Below, piece by piece: positions 22,429 to 34,654 of a DNA stretch of 64,000 bases (position 1 is its first letter; the number at the start of each line of letters is the position of its first letter). Under the pieces are notes generated by a model. That model was not told the DNA's origin and ran no database searches. It worked only from the letters and a program-made list of their open reading frames with translations. A program made the translations under genes and the position numbers. Source of the DNA: Metarhizium brunneum (Eukaryota; Ascomycota; Sordariomycetes; Hypocreales; Clavicipitaceae); contig NC_089428.1 in NCBI RefSeq assembly GCF_013426205.1, forward strand, positions 248,001-312,000, read 5' to 3'.

Positions 22429-23263
22429 ATCGAAAACTTTGTGTCGTGGCGCAAGTAATGTGTAGAAATAAATTAACTGTCGAGGGGCTCTTGGTCACTA
22501 CGGACAAGAATCAAGAAAATCATGGATGGGTTACTACACCAGATGATTCACGGGGAGAGCAACTTAAATACTTGATAGTCCGTCTCAATGATTTCCAGAT
22601 ACAACTCATTAGTCTATATCACAGGCGATAACATTCCCGCAAGGTCAAAAACTAGCCATATATGGGATTACTTCATGCAATTAATGAGACTCATATTAAA
22701 GGTATTGGTATTATTGTAGTAGGTTTGGAATCGGAATCCTTCCAAATTTCGCATAACAAAAGAAAAGCCTGTGATTTCCACTATTCTATTAAAAATTAAG
22801 CATAATCAGGCCAGTTGGGTTACTTTGGCGGGGACTAATAGTTATGCGAAGCTATTGACAAGCTTCTGAATCCATCGACCCCCCTGCAAGCGACAGTACG
22901 TCTCCATTAGTAACGCCACTACCAGTAAGTCTTGTGATCGATATCCTTGCTGAGTGACATGTATTAATTAGGGCTTGCCGAGACCTGAGTCATGTATCAT
23001 ACAATGAACGTAATATGCTTCCACGTCATAGGTATCGGTAGATGAGAATGATTACACACATGAGCAGGTTACATGCAAACCCAACCTCCAGCTATAGTCC
23101 TCGCTGCTGATTTTGACCTGCTATATAGTATGCACGGCGCTCTCTCGACAAAGCGCCATACGACATTATCAAGTATTGTCCCATTGGCCGCTTTGTTGCT
23201 CAGCTCCTCACACGACAACCATCTTGTAGCCAGCAGTTTATTTGCTGACCGCAATTTATCAAT
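22429..23263. other. Divergent promoter region
   Basis: This spacer separates the minus-strand LTPEQR-repeat gene from the plus-strand aerolysin-like gene. A CTATATAG word near 23119 may act as the TATA element of the latter. No gene is seen. Confidence 0.4.
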
Positions 23264-24778
23264 ATGAAGCTTACTGCTCTGGCAGTCGGCCTTTTTGCGG
23301 CAGGAGCTTGCTGCCAAGAATCATCAAGTCCCTATCTCAGGCCGGACCAGAGCGAAGAGCGTAAGGTAGATCTTCTTAGCAAACTAAAGCCGGGACTCAA
23401 CCTCATCTTATCCAATGCCCGATACGAATCCGACTTCAAAGAGGCAACATGTGAGCCGCACTGGAACTTTTGGAATCTCCTTCATACGGACTTTCTCAAC
23501 GTAACCGTGTTTGAGGACATAAGCAAGGTAGATTACGACCTCGCCATCAACACTGAAGTGATCCGCCGAGTAGACAACGACCAAAGAAGCGGCACAATGC
23601 AGCTCAACACACAAAAGAGTACCATCAACATCGATAGCACTACCTGGGGCTGGAACATTGGAGGCCAGATCAACGCGGGATTTTGGAGTCCATACACTGG
23701 CAACATGGCCGGCATCACCATCACCGGCGGCTATTCCCGCTCAAACACCAAGACTTCAGAAAAGACAATTGCAGAAGGGACAGTTTCCCCATGCGAAGCC
23801 AAGTACTCTTGCTGGACGGAAGCTTGGACTGTGAAACTCATACTCAGAGGGGCTTGCAAAACTGAGGAAATCATGCGGAATGAAAACGGAGACAAGCTCT
23901 GGTCAACGGAAAAGTGCCCCACGACCATCTTTGACGAAGGGCCATTCGAGTGCGCTCAATGGGCACATTGGAAAGACGAATCCTGCGAAAGGGTCAAAGA
24001 GAAGATTGATTGCACGGTTGAGACGCCGCTTCTGGACTCGGATGGCAAGACGCCCTTTCATCTCGAGCTGGCATTTAGGCTTCCTATTCTGCCGCTGTGG
24101 GAAAAGCCTCAAATTATAGGGTACAAGGCCGGAAGGTACCTACTCAAAGCTGGAGAGCAGGGTTATACCGAATACGACCCGGATCAACAAATTGCCAAGT
24201 ACATGGATGCTAGCAAGCGTTGGCATTATTACGAAGCCTATCCTACTTTGGATGACCAAGTCGTCAAGTACGAGCACCCGCACCCAGTGATCAAGTCGGT
24301 CAAGAACAGGTGCTATGATCTCGACTCGGCCGAATGGTACTGCCCAGACAGGACAGGAGAGGACAAGTTTTATACCCAAGACAAGGGATACTATGCCAAG
24401 CCAGGCGCCCCTGTGCCTAGTTTTGACGAGATGGATAGAGCTGATAGGCGGCAGTGGCACGTGTCTCAGAGCCGGGAAGTTTGTCATGACAAGGGGAGGA
24501 AGTGTGGATGGTTTGGCAGGCCTTCGGCTTGTGGAGTCGATCATCACCGGGTGGGAGCGGTCGATTCCTTCGCGGAGGGGGATACTTCCTTTGACATGAC
24601 CTACATTGGCAAGTTTAAGAGCAACGACAGAGTACAATGTGAGCAATGGCTAGGGAAGGGCTCCAGCTGCTGCGACACGCAGAGGGTGCCGTGTGAAAGT
24701 GGATTTTGGCGGCTGTGGTGTGTTGAGGACGCGAAGGCCGAATCGGAGGAAATGGATAACGATATCAACTCAGTGTAG
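23264..24778 (+). CDS. Secreted aerolysin-like protein 2 with Cys-rich C-terminal extension
   Basis: A single-exon protein of 504 residues. The ATG at 23264 begins a signal peptide (1-17). Residues 110-175 repeat the aerolysin-like layout seen at 3225: a Ser/Thr-rich strand, TTWGWNIGGQI, a second strand (ITITGGYSRSNTKTSEKT), then Cys177-x5-Cys183 and EAWTVKL. Residues 190-265 contain several further Cys. A C-terminal region of about 240 residues, absent from the first paralogue, has Trp/Tyr-rich segments and Cys pairs (CYDLDSAEWYC, CHDKGRKC, SSCCDTQRVPC) and may be a binding or regulatory module. Pore formation is inferred only from fold similarity. No inactivating changes were seen. Confidence 0.68.
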   Translation: MKLTALAVGLFAAGACCQESSSPYLRPDQSEERKVDLLSKLKPGLNLILSNARYESDFKEATCEPHWNFWNLLHTDFLNVTVFEDISKVDYDLAINTEVIRRVDNDQRSGTMQLNTQKSTINIDSTTWGWNIGGQINAGFWSPYTGNMAGITITGGYSRSNTKTSEKTIAEGTVSPCEAKYSCWTEAWTVKLILRGACKTEEIMRNENGDKLWSTEKCPTTIFDEGPFECAQWAHWKDESCERVKEKIDCTVETPLLDSDGKTPFHLELAFRLPILPLWEKPQIIGYKAGRYLLKAGEQGYTEYDPDQQIAKYMDASKRWHYYEAYPTLDDQVVKYEHPHPVIKSVKNRCYDLDSAEWYCPDRTGEDKFYTQDKGYYAKPGAPVPSFDEMDRADRRQWHVSQSREVCHDKGRKCGWFGRPSACGVDHHRVGAVDSFAEGDTSFDMTYIGKFKSNDRVQCEQWLGKGSSCCDTQRVPCESGFWRLWCVEDAKAESEEMDNDINSV

Positions 24779-25217
24779 ATGCCGCGTGAACGGGGCTACT
24801 GGTGCTGATATGTCCTAGTATAGCTACTATTCTTATCCATTGCCGCAGAGCTTATTCTCTCTCAACCAATGAGGCCAGATTAAGTCGATCAAGTCTTCCA
24901 CGATTCCATTTATATTACACGTTGTTCATCTCACTACCTTGAAAGGGGCCCGTTGACTTGAGGATGCCATCTTGTCTTGGATGCCCATCCTTTAAGACTT
25001 TTAAAAGCATTCAAAGCCAAAAACTGTTAAATAAAAATTAACACCATTGATTGGTGTGCGGTATGTTCTCAAGGGAGATACGGTAAGTTGGATGATTCTC
25101 ATGAACGATGATAACTCAGACCATGAAAGCTACGTCATTGCCACGAAATGCACCTTGACCTAGCTCAATGTCTGACTGTAGCCATGTTGCTTTCGCGTGC
25201 AAATTACAACCTGCCCA
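24779..25217. other. Intergenic stretch, no gene seen
   Basis: A short spacer between convergent genes. No repeat or gene recognised. Confidence 0.45.
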
Positions 25218-26158
25218 TTACTCCTTCAAAAATTCTTTTGCCAAACTAATCACGCTCGCGACTGATCCAGCGATGCTCAGAGTCTTGACGGCCAGGTCAC
25301 CCTTTGTACTTTTCAGACTCTGCCGAGGCAACATCTTCGAGGTACTCTGCCCCGAGCCTTGCAGTCGCGAAACAGAACATGACGTTTCGCCTTCTAGCTG
25401 GTCTCTCTGCCTGCCCCCACGCACAGTTCGGTGTTGTAATCTTTCCCTGTTCCTGCTCTTGGGCCGACTGCCTCTGTTCACGTCTTCGTCCGAGTCGAAC
25501 TCGGCAGTGAGAAGCGCAGACCTTCCAGCTCTTGGCGTATTCGTCTGCGCGAATTGAGACTCGTGGGATTTCGCCCGATGAGGCTCCGCGACATGTGTAC
25601 CGTGTCTCGGCCGGCGCTGCTGTCTTATCGCGGTGCTATGTTGCACGAGCTCGACGACTTGTGCGCCCGTGACGGCGCCGAGGATGGCGACAAAATCCTC
25701 TCGCGCTTCATATCGCACACCGGCCTTTTGGAGCATCTCGACGCTTATAAATCGACGGTCGATTCTTGTCCAAGTTGCATCACTGGGTATCAGATTGCCA
25801 TGTGAATCTGGGGGGAGTTGTTCTGCAGGCAATGAATATTGGAAGGTACAAACAGACAATCATGCGGCCGCCCGCGGCCAAATAAAATAGCAGTCTTACC
25901 TTGGTTGGTATATGGCAGGCTTACCAAGAGTTGGGCAGTAGATACATATGCCCAGTCTCTCGAAGCAACTTCGAATGGGTAGTCATAATCGTCTATCCGG
26001 GCAGGAGGGTGACTGTCGCTCTGAATAACATTTCACTCAGCACAGAACCAGCGTAACCATTTCAAAAGTGTTTGGCAGGTTCTCGTGGTGGATGGATTTA
26101 CCTTGCCCATCCTGGTCCCTCTGTGCCAGGGCTCCTGCTCACCAAGCTCCATATGCAT
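25218..26158 (-). CDS. Spliced protein of a fungal unknown family (DUF8035-like)
   Basis: Model: exons 26158-26102, 26020-25900 and 25822-25218, with introns of 81 and 77 bp; the product has 260 residues. Frames join cleanly at both junctions. The middle segment (WTRIDRRFISVEMLQKAGVR then YEAREDFVAILGAV) resembles a fungal domain of unknown function that I recall as DUF8035, where WTKIDRRLVNPEALEEAGERFE-type strings occur. It is followed by a low-complexity charged region (DEDVNRGSRPKSRNRERL) and a C-terminal hydrophobic helix (LSIAGSVASVISLAKEFL). The 5' end is uncertain: further upstream exons are possible and the chosen ATG is only the first in frame. Probably intracellular; function unknown. 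Confidence 0.5.
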
Positions 26159-27839
26159 CGTGTCCCGTAAGCCGCCAAATTGAGCTGTAGCAATACCTAT
26201 CGATTTCAAGCCTCTCACAACAATGAAAACATGTCGGGATCGCAACGTCGGAAACAAAACCTTTCCCGTCCTTCATCACGAATATGGTCCGCCACGGGAG
26301 AAGATGTGACGTGCGAGTCCTGATAGAATCTATTGCTCCGGCCACTTTGTCCATCACGAGAGCCAAACAAACAGGAATAAGCCTCATATATGCAGGATTC
26401 CCTACTTTACCACCCCGCCCAAGTTAGACGTTCCGTCGAGCATTGTTTCCCGTGTGCCACGTGCTGACGCACATTGATGGCTCCCCATGGTTCATTGTCA
26501 GCCATCCGACTATGTTGGGTGGCTTTGCTTCCCGTTCTTGCCGTGCAGTGTCTCAAACATGTGGCCCATGTATGTGGTGGGATGACCTCCAGGAGCTGCC
26601 AACCTGGCCGGTTTTATGGTGTTCTGTTGTAAGGAGATGCCGGCCACGTCCGTCTGACCGATCACTTTTCCAGGCGAGCCATGGCTTGTTGGCAGCGTGT
26701 ACCACAAGTCTATGGGATTTCCCAGGCAAAGATGCTGATTCTCACAGTCATCCGCTTACTCCCTACGCACGGCGCTGTCATGGCTGACGGCCAGGTTGTC
26801 ATGCCTCCTCGGCCTCGGAGTAATCCAACATGGGGTCGTATTTTCCCATTCTTTTGGCCACATACTTGCAGCTCTGCAACAAACAGAGTTGACCTTGAGG
26901 CTCCTCGAAAACCATTTCCGTCATGTAGTGTTTTTACGGGAAGATTCTGCAATTGATGTGGCTGTCTTGACTTGCGTCCATCTAGAATTTTGGGCGATAG
27001 GGTTCGGATATGTCACATTACGGCAATCTATGTTCGGAACCAAGTTGGTATTGAGATTGTAAAATAAAACTGTTACAAACACCACTCATGGTATGCCACA
27101 TTTTAGGTTTCTATGCCTTCGTGCTGGTTGCAGGACTTGCGACAAAGAAAATGCAACAACTAGGATGTCAGATGCGAAAACTACACACTTTTGATCCAAC
27201 CTCGTGCCCAGAATGCGCCTTGACCACTTTATTCGCGACAACTAGGGCAACTCCGGTAACCTCAATTAGATTACTCCCATAGTTGCCTCTGCCAACTGCT
27301 AGTAACTGTCTACTACCAAGCCAAGTCAGTGAAGATCTTCCGGAATCATCGAGCCGACCTTCCGGCGTTGCCGCCTGCCCGTCTGTTCCGGGCAGAAAAT
27401 CAAGCCAACAGGGCTTACTTCGGCTTATTTGAGGCACCTATTGGCAACTAAGTGGACTGGCCACTTAATCGTCCACTTATTTGCTAACGGGCAATAGGAT
27501 CCCTGCTGGGTATCTACTTGGGATACTCAAAGTCTTATGAACAAGATATAGCTACAAGATAGGGCAGTCTGATAAGTCTAGTTTCTTGGCAGGTGCCTCG
27601 ATGGAACCGAATTCCAACTAGGCTATTCTGGGCACTCAACATCATGCTATAATGTATCTCGGACTATAAGAACCGCTCATTTACCCACGGGTGCAAAATG
27701 TTCTTCCTAAAGCTCGACACCCATGTCGCTTTTACACCCTGCTACCAGTATATCGTCCAAACGAATAATTCGCCAAGCCAAACAGTTTATGCCGTGCAAT
27801 ATGCCGGGCCACTATAGCATCAACCACGAAATACATCGT
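26159..27839. other. Intergenic stretch, no gene seen
   Basis: Frames are short, overlap on both strands and lack domain signatures. Some may be remnants of decayed genes, since pseudogenes begin just downstream, but none can be identified. Confidence 0.4.
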
Positions 27840-29260
27840 CTCCCTCAGCGTATTCGTCCCTCAGTGAACCTCGCCACCTCAAACATGGCGTGACATGGAG
27901 TCATCGACGAAGCGTACATTCATGCCCGCAGCCTGGTATGCGTCGCGTATGGCCTCTTCGAGAACATCTCTTCCGTGAACGAGCGGACCCCACGGCTTCG
28001 GCGCAATGTAGTCTGGCTGGAGCACAAGCCCATTTACAGCTGATGGATAGAATGACTGCGGCCGTCTCTGGCCAAGAGGGCGCGGTGGTAACGCCGCCAG
28101 GGCTCCGTAGCCACGGATACATCGCGTCCTTTTACCGCGTTGGGACGCCAACGACGTCCTTTTCCTCAATGGGTAGTTCTTGCATGAGAAGAGCCAAATT
28201 TCTGTCTAGAAAATTCTGAGCGTACGTGTTCGCCTGAATAACCCTTTTGTCAGACAGCAACGATGCAACAGTGTATCATGAAAGCTAGAGTCGACAAAGA
28301 TGGCGTCCTTGTCGGGCGCCATCGCCCTCGAAGCTCAGAATGGATGCTCCCCCTTGACCAGTGTCGTTGAGCTTTCTGAAGAGCTTCAAGGCAGAGGTTT
28401 TGTCTGGAATGGCCATGCTGAGCCCCGGTGAGGCAAAAACTGGACCATCTCGTCGATGTGACCGACGACGAGTCAGCCAGCTTCCAGGAACAACGGGGCC
28501 TGTTCAACTCGCGCCTTGACAAAATCCACCAAGCATCTCGCAGGGTACTTGTCAAGTATTTGCCAAGAAGTACCCGGCCGTTTCGGTAATCAGTGCCGGA
28601 TCGGGAGACGTAGGCAGGGATCGTCTCAATGTTGCCGCCAGACTTGATCTCTTCCCTGCCGAGTCCCGATCCGAGTCCCGGCTGCCAACCCCGACGCCTG
28701 GCCCGCGGAGATGTTCAAACACCGACCAGACTCTTCTACCATTTGGCCGGGTGGACTGCGTGGTGGGAAGGAGTATTCAAAGGGAAATTGGGCCGTTTCA
28801 CCCTGGCATGCTTGCGAATGCAGGATCCATCAAGTCCTGCGCCCAAACCTCACTGCTGTTGTTGAGGACAAGCAAGGGTATTTGTGACGGCAATTTGTCC
28901 AGGATGCCTTGGATTGTCTTTACAAACGGAGCTTGCCACTTTGACAGACCATTTTGCGTTTGCAGCGTCGAGGGGGCGCCGCATACCGCGGAGCGATCAG
29001 AACATCGCCGGCCGCACCGTTGCAGGTCGCAAGCTCCAAATTGCTGAGTGAAATCCCTCTGGCATCTTGAATTGTGCAGCGGCGATACTCGCCACCAATA
29101 TTGATAAGAAAGATTACGCCGCGGTTAGATGTCCACATGTGCTTGTGGTTGCTGTCCAAGTCGTCAACAAGACCATCGCAGTTGGTGTCGGCTAGTAAGA
29201 CGACTCGAAACTCTGACTCTAGAGTAGCTTGGAAAAGGGAGACTATCCTCAAAAATTAAA
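27840..29260 (-). pseudogene. Protein-arginine deiminase (PAD) pseudogene
   Basis: Read 5' to 3' on the minus strand, successive fragments match PAD landmarks in order: LLADTNCDGLVDDL with WTSNRGVIFLINIGGEYRRC (about 29190-29070); VWAQDLMDPAFASMPG (about 28850-28800, with the catalytic-type Asp of WxQD); VFEHLRGPGVGV; LVVGHIDEMVQFLP (about 28470, catalytic-type His and Asp); and PKPWGPLVHGRDVLEEAIRD (about 27990). The C-terminal GEVH-x-GTN motif, which should carry the nucleophilic Cys, has TGA at that codon (about 27855). Several other stops and frame changes interrupt the gene. PADs convert peptidyl-arginine to citrulline. This copy cannot make an active enzyme. It follows a decayed regulator on the same strand. 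Confidence 0.85.
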
Positions 29261-29789
29261 CTGTCGGGTTGCGCACTTTGCGACGCCTATATGCATTCAT
29301 GTGGGAAACGTCTTTGTCATTAACAATGCTGTCAAGGTCATCACCCTATCTTAACTGAGCTTTGGAAGGTCTTTGTATCATAAATAGAGAAAGTAAACGA
29401 TGCTCAGCTCCGGCAATTCATGGATCGTAGGAAACATCAATGCAGACCGGGATACATCCTTTTTACCGTAAGCGGAAGTATCTTTGAATAACTTACATGC
29501 AGTACCACGGTCCCGGATTATCGACTTTACAGCCATGAGCATATACTTCCTAAACAGGAAAGAAAACTGGCCAAGGCTTAATAATGCCGATGAATGCTAG
29601 TTTCGTGACACCGCCACAAAGGTGTTGGCAATACCAGTTTCACCGGGCCATGCAATAGAAGACGAGTGCTGCAGAATGTCTGGATTAGGGTATGGCAGAA
29701 AATATTTTAGGTTTAATATGCAACCAAATAGGTTTCTGAGAGAGACGTATCTCATTCAAACCAGACTAGTTTTGCTACAAGGCGAAAAT
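29261..29789. other. Spacer between two pseudogenes
   Basis: It separates the end of the decayed Zn2Cys6 regulator from the start of the decayed PAD gene and may hold the former PAD promoter. No independent gene is seen. Confidence 0.4.
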
Positions 29790-31345
29790 GTACGGTTTCT
29801 CAAAAAGACCGTCCCACCCTACGCCTTTCTTGTTTACCCAAGTGCAAGATGTTTGCCAAATCTTTTCCAACACTCCAATGGCAATCAACGCTGAAGAAAT
29901 GCCCACATGTCAACTGATTCATTTCAGTTCGCCTGTTATGAATCTCTTGCATGTCTCGTCACTCGGGTCCGTCACCACCCCCAGAACGACTAATAGCCAG
30001 ATGGTGAACTTGCGAAGCTGCCCGCTCTCGTCAGAGGCCACGGTTTGCAAATTTGTTCGGAGCATTTCCACGTGGAACATACGGATATCAGAGCAGGAGG
30101 CGAGTGCATTGCATGCCATGCCATTGTCCCCAGATTCATATGTGCGACCGTCGAACACTGTTGAAATACAATATAGCACTATGGCTGATTTGAACGCTGA
30201 TGTTAGGGCAAGCCAGATCCATCGCCGAGCCTTGGTCTGGCTAGAAGCCGGGCTTGCATGCCTCCTCGGCATCACCCATCAACAAACCGGGGAGAACGGT
30301 GTCATCGACCCATTGGTGCACAGAAAAGTCGCAAACTTTTTGCAACGTTGCTCCAGCGGCCGCAAACAGATGATTCTTCTTCTGCTCGGCGGCAGGGCCA
30401 CATAACTGTGCCCTGAAGTAGTTGACGAGGATGACATGCCCCAGAAGCTCAGGAGGACATGGCACGCACGTCTAAAGCCCATCACGATATAGCGTAGGTA
30501 GCACCGGCAAGACGTCGAGCTGCTGGCGTGCTCGGCCAACATCGAGCGGCGGCGAGGTAGTCGCACCGAATACGTCGATGCTGCAATGCGCCAAACGTCC
30601 GAAAGTCAGCAAGCAGGGATAACGCGCATCAGATAAGGTCAATCGGGGGCTCACATGGTAAAATAGCGAAACAAATGGCAAAACTGTGCGTGGCTATGTA
30701 TTAGCTCACCCAGCCCGCCGCGTAAGTTGGATATCGTCCAAGCTGCATCCACATGTTATCGCCAACAGGATGAAATGGATTGTTGTATCTGGAAATAGGA
30801 CCAATCAGTCACTTGATGCTTCGCCAAAGCTTCTCAGAGTAGTGCTCACCTCGGCAAACAAAAACACCAAGACACAAGCGAAAATCTCGTCGCGAGCAAA
30901 TCTGGACTCATGACGCGGTTATCTGCGCAATGGTGAAGTTAGCATAAGCCCTCCAACCGTCCAAGCATGCAAAGAATGGGAAGCTCGTTCGAGTCGGCAA
31001 TCACACGGAGCACGCCACGTAGAGAAAAAATAACCTACAGCAGTCTATTGCTTCTATCAGATGTGTGGCACCTGCATCCTTGAAATGGGCCCGTGATACT
31101 CGGGTTACAGCTGACTGACCAACGGAGCGCCGTTGGGCCTTGGGCCTTTTGCTTCTTGGATCTGGTCTCCCCGGCGTAACCCATCGTAGAGGCTTGTGGT
31201 CATATCCGGGACATTGGACTCCTCTGTCCCGGCACTTGATGCATGCTGGACGTTCAAAGTCACAAACAAGCCGCCGTTTGCGACACTCCCAACATTGTTT
31301 AGTACCTGGTATTATAGTTGCGGCGGGACAAAACTGAGCAGACGT
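29790..31345 (-). pseudogene. Zn2Cys6 transcription factor pseudogene
   Basis: A canonical Zn2Cys6 cluster, C-x2-C-x6-C-x6-C-x2-C-x6-C (31294-31211, CWECRKRRLVCDFERPACIK and onward), is followed by CPGYDHKPLRWV, a common fungal regulator signature. Downstream fragments in shifting frames fit the fungal_trans_2 type effector domain: HLIEAID, PPELLGHVILVNYFRAQLCG, RRWIWLALTSAFKSAIVLYC, LRKFTIWLLVVLGVV, and a C-terminal segment ending WDGLFEKPY near 29795. Stops and frame changes separate the pieces, and no in-frame ATG precedes the cluster. It was probably a DNA-binding regulator. Its position just upstream of, and on the same strand as, the PAD remnant suggests that the two decayed together. 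Confidence 0.8.
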
Positions 31346-32320
31346 TTGTCTAGCAATCGAGATGTGTGTGACTAGGTGCTGCCAGCAAACAGATTATCAA
31401 CGTCTAGGAAGCGCGTCTCTCGAGGCCGGGGTATAACAACGGTGATGATTTGTGGCGGAGTTTAAATGCGCCGCCTGACGCAAGAAGAACAGACTCATCT
31501 GCTTACTGGGTTAGCTATTAGGGCGCCTCGATGTCAGCGTCAACTTGCCAGTTAACCCAACATTGAATCACCCCTTCAGCCCTGTGGAGTCGCAATGAGG
31601 TGTCTGCGTAGATCGTAGATGGATCTCGGCATAATGTGCTATAAGAATCGTATTTTGTGAGAGGTTTTCTTAATTGTGGCTGGCTGCGTATCGTCACGCA
31701 AGGCTTTCCAGACCTGTCTGCCCTTCGCATCGACAGCGTGCTCCAGGCCAATTCCGATGTTTCTATAAGGAGAATAAAGGTGATGAACAGCTTTCGCCTC
31801 GCGTGCGAATAAATTATTCACACCCAGGCATTTTCTTAGCTCTGATTGGCCGATGCCGATAATGGCCCCTCATCTGCCTTCCCTCATCTTCATCTCAATT
31901 ATCAACGTCAACTCCAACACCAGTCATGGCCACCGAGAAGAATAATTCGTTGCATCCCAACCTCATTCACAGGACAGCACAAGACCCCTGCCATGCGATG
32001 TTGCGGCCAGGAACCGTTGGGCTGCGCACCCCCATGCCCTACAGTGGTGGAGGCAAGTGTGTCCATCGCTTCGGTTTGTGATGTCTAATGTACTTAAATA
32101 GACTTGGATATCGTGGACCATCCCAATGCGATAACAAGTACGGCAGAAGCGAAGCGTCATAATGTTTCTGGGAGCCCAATATGGTCCGCCACCTTGAAGA
32201 ACGTGAAGTGAACGGGGAGCGTGAAAATGCCGAAAATGCCGAGATCCCCAGTTTTTTCTTGCTTCAACATCTCGGCCCATTGCAAGCAGTCGACCTCCTG
32301 CCAGCACCACCAGCGGCAGC
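31346..32320. other. Intergenic stretch upstream of an intact regulator
   Basis: It lies between the decayed minus-strand regulator and the intact plus-strand regulator, which are divergent. No supported gene or repeat. Confidence 0.45.
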
Positions 32321-34654
32321 ATGGGCCGAAGTCAGGGTTCATCTCGCCAACGGATTCCCCGGCCGGACTTGAAGAAGCGGCGTCCGCCAGTCGCTTGCAT
32401 TCCATGCTACCGCCGAAAGGTGAAATGCGGGCGAGAAGTTCCCGTGTGTCGCCGCTGCGTCCAGAGTGGTCACGAGCACGAGTGCCATTACAGGAACAGC
32501 TCTCCTGCAAATTTACCGCAATCGTCTTTACCGCAGCCTGGAGATGCTGTTCCAGTAGCATTGCCGAGGCATGTTGAAGGTCCGCAGCCAGACGGGCGAG
32601 ACCAGTCGGCGCAGGCATTCGCGCAAGAGACGAGCGGTCCTCCGCAGACAATCTCGTCCAGAGGCATGATACACTTCAAAGGTCGAGCAACATCAACTAG
32701 ATTCTACGGCTTCAGCTACCACTTGAATCTCTACCAGCGGGTATAGGCATCCGATGATCCCATTTGCTGTCCGTGGCTAATCCGTTCAGTTTGCCCATCT
32801 GCCGCGATACATTTCTCAAGTGAAAGCCCAGTATCCTCTCATCAACCAGCTGCGCGATGACATCTTTGTCAAACTCAGTAGAAAGCCGGCGAGCGGTCAC
32901 AATAATCAGGCGCAGGTTGATGTACAGAGCCTGGTGAATCTGGTTCCTCCACAAGAAGTGGTGGACGTCCTGGTACAAGCCTATCTTGACTATGTCGAGA
33001 TCACCCATCGTGTTCTTCACATCCCATCTTTTTATCGTCAGTACAACCGCTACTGGGAGACTTCTGAAGAAACATCGGAAAATTTTCTAGTCCAGCTATG
33101 TCTCATAATGGCCATCGCATCGGCTACGCGACATGAGGCTGCCACGCTGGTCGCGAGCCCAGAACCCATTGAAATGGCAAAAAAATGGATTCAAGCCGCC
33201 GAAATCTGGCTAAATTCTCAGCACACTATCTCTGTGGAAAGTTTGCCCTCGTTACAAACTCAATGTCTACTGCTGATTGCCAGGAGGGCAAACTATATCC
33301 ACGAGACAGGGCTCTGGGCGTCGACGGGGGCATTAATACGGTGGGCAATGGCAGCAGGGTATCACCGGGAAGTTGGGCCAGAGGCTCCAATCTCACCATT
33401 TCATCGTGAGATGCGGCGAAGGCTGTGGGCGACGATAACTGAGCTTGACTTGCTGGCCGCCATGGAGCGCGGAATGCCCCCTAGCATCCGACAGGATGAG
33501 TTTAATACGCAGGCACCAGCAAACGAAAGTGATGAAGTGTTGACTCCGTCAAGCACCCAAGAAGTGACGTCTCAGCCGCTTTGCACGTGGACGAACTCTT
33601 CGTTCCAGGTACTTCTACGACAATCATATACTACTCGATCTGAGATCTGTGCCATGGTAAACGGCTGCCAGAATAATAGCGAGATGGATCGAATCCTAGC
33701 CTTTGCGGATTCATTAACTCAGTCTTTGCAAAAAGTGCCAGGGTGGAGTAAGTCGCATGTAGGTACTCCAAAACACTCGGTGATGGTGCATTTGGAGACG
33801 TCACTGAGCATCATCTTGAACCAATATCTTCTGCTGGTCCATGTTCCTGCCGCCATTCAAACGCCGCCAACTGCCACCTCGGCAGTGTGCCGCCGAGCAA
33901 GGCTGGACACGGCCGTCGTGATTTTAAGTCAGTATCGCTCGCTTAACCAGCAACGGCTCGTTACAGAAACAGCTTGTCGAGTGGGACTCCTCTTCGCTGC
34001 AATGAACCTTTGCCATGAGCTATACCTTGGCTTTAATGACTCATGTAAGTAGACTGCGACTGATTTTCTGTTTTAATACTAAAATCCCATCAGCATCGAG
34101 TGTTATTTCATCCATGCCAGAACTCGTCGAGCCATTCATATCACTAGTGGAACACGCCTGGCGAATCGTGGAAAGGCGAGTCACGTCAACACTAGAAGGC
34201 GTAAGCGATTACTACGTTTTGTCCATGATCATCGGGCTAGTCAAGTCGCTGTATATTCCAACATCTTCGGCTACCTGGGCCAAAGATGTTGGCGAGAAAG
34301 TGGTACGTGTGAGCAGAGTCGTTCATGACGCCCTTCACAGATGTCCAACTACTTCAATGTGAGTCAACATGTCCTATTTGCGTAGCCCCGAAATAAGTGG
34401 CGGGATATTAACAGCTCACAGAAACCAGGCCAGTGAGCCAAACTCTACTGCAGCTCGTGACCACGACGCGGATTTCTTTCACACTCTTGTAATATACTTT
34501 CAGCACCCCTGATTCGCGTTGATTCCACCACTGACAATAGCCACAGATACCCGATGATATGGACTTTCTCCTACAGGATTTCAATTTTGGTTCCTTTGTA
34601 GAAGGACCCGACACTGAGGCGTCCCATGTTCCATTGTTTTCATGGAATGCGTGA
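32321..34654 (+). CDS. Zn2Cys6 transcription factor, five exons
   Basis: Exons 32321-32740, 32790-34044, 34094-34358, 34422-34488 and 34541-34654; introns of 49-63 bp with GTRNGT-like donors, and every junction keeps frame. The product has 706 residues. The N-terminal cluster has Cys26, 29, 36, 43, 46 and 55 preceded by KKRRPPVA, the layout of Gal4-type DNA-binding domains. From about 150 the fungal_trans domain is recognisable (LVQAYLDYVEITHRVLHIPS; REMRRRLWATITELDL; ERGMPPSIRQDEF). The acidic, Phe-rich C terminus (DDMDFLLQDFNFGSFVEG) looks like an activation region. It is expected to be nuclear, and its targets are unknown. Neighbouring secreted genes are candidates by position only. The acceptor of intron 3 was chosen because the nearer AG gives an immediate stop. 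Confidence 0.85.
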
